From: a virus
DNA: 43,174 bases
IMG/VR virus record: IMGVR_UViG_3300047444_000168
Coordinates: 1 to 43,174 of that record
Strand: one strand, 5' to 3'
In this document: in pieces, positions 42,496-43,174 of the stretch
Layout: every line of letters begins with the position of its first letter
How positions within the stretch are numbered: position 1 is the first letter of the stretch
The notes under the pieces: generated by a model
The model's input: the letters and a program-made list of their open reading frames with translations, nothing else
Told to the model about the DNA's origin: nothing
The model's database searches: none
Position numbers and translations under genes: made by a program

Positions 42496-42722
42496 TGTCG
42501 GATCTGACGTTTCCCCGTCACGTCTACTGGCGTGGCGGGGTCTTTCTCATCGTGCAGACTGTGTCTGCGTATGAGGCGGCGGTGCAGGCCGGTGGCCTGG
42601 ACGCCCCCTCGCCAGACTGGCCTGCGCCGGATGGGTATCGGCTGATCACGGATCTGCCGACTCAACCGGCGCATGATGAACCGAAGAAACCACGCGGGAG
42701 ACCGCGGAAGACGGAGACCTAA
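42495..42722 (+). CDS. Small late protein, 75 aa
   Basis: GTG start overlapping the preceding TAG (TAGTG). LTFPRHVYWRGGVFLIVQTV then a Pro-rich, basic tail (EPKKPRGRPRKTET) with an AT-hook-like GRPRK. Perhaps a head or DNA-contacting minor protein. Unknown. Confidence 0.6.
   Translation: MSDLTFPRHVYWRGGVFLIVQTVSAYEAAVQAGGLDAPSPDWPAPDGYRLITDLPTQPAHDEPKKPRGRPRKTET

Positions 42723-43174
<452 letters not shown>

Overview
The window is one complete, circular, podovirus-like bacteriophage genome. Bases 43048-43174 repeat bases 1-127 exactly, so the unique sequence is 43,047 bp. The contig is cut inside the head-tail adaptor gene, which starts at 42979 and continues into 1-669. The structural set looks like the P22 lineage: HGGAAPQ-type small terminase, two-domain large terminase, a 784-residue portal, scaffold, P22-type coat, a gp4-like adaptor and a gp10-like DNA-stabilisation/tail hub protein. 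Genes are tightly packed with many ATGA/TAATG overlaps. The DNA is GC-rich and promoters look sigma70-like. A lipoprotein near the lysis region suggests a Gram-negative-type host, but nothing identifies the host. I see no integrase, DNA polymerase, RNA polymerase, tRNA or CRISPR array.

Layout. (A) 34.5-43.0 kb, through the origin to 4.5 kb: packaging, portal, scaffold, coat, adaptor, then small beta-rich virion proteins and a large collagen-like fibre (GPT triplets). (B) 4.5-9.3 kb: a glycan-modification cassette with a GT2 glycosyltransferase, a PIG-L-like deacetylase fused to a methyltransferase, a DUF6625-like protein, a sugar C-methyltransferase-like protein and a second GT-A-like protein. 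It directly follows the collagen gene and overlaps its stop codon. (C) 9.4-13.4 kb: gp10-like hub and further fibre genes, including a second collagen protein. (D) 13.5-19.4 kb: five large proteins that are probably ejected or internal virion proteins. An HNH homing endonuclease gene lies antisense behind them. (E) 20.0-24.0 kb: small tail/fibre proteins, a glycoside-hydrolase-like protein and a lysis-type cluster (small membrane proteins, lipoprotein). (F) 23.9-24.4 kb: a two-gene leftward operon. (G) 24.4-34.5 kb: rightward early/replication region with an SSB-like protein, an HNH protein, a protein made only of sigma70 region 4, a lambda-O-like initiator carrying iterons, a zinc-finger VRR-NUC nuclease, and many small accessory genes.

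How the parts may work together. Early transcription appears to start at promoters whose -35/-10 spacer is a palindrome (ACCCAA/TTGGGT or ACCTAA/TTAGGT type) and whose start codon lies only 6-7 nt after the -10, so the mRNAs are probably leaderless. One of these is a symmetric divergent promoter at 24397-24424. Late blocks (terminase, the 36.4 kb gene, scaffold/coat, ejection proteins) are each preceded by a shared TATACTTCG-type element without a consistent -35. The sigma-region-4 protein is an obvious candidate regulator of that switch. The most novel-looking proposal is a phage-encoded system that decorates Thr in the GPT collagen repeats of its own fibres with modified sugars, analogous to BclA glycosylation. 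This is inferred from gene order and families, not shown by the sequence.
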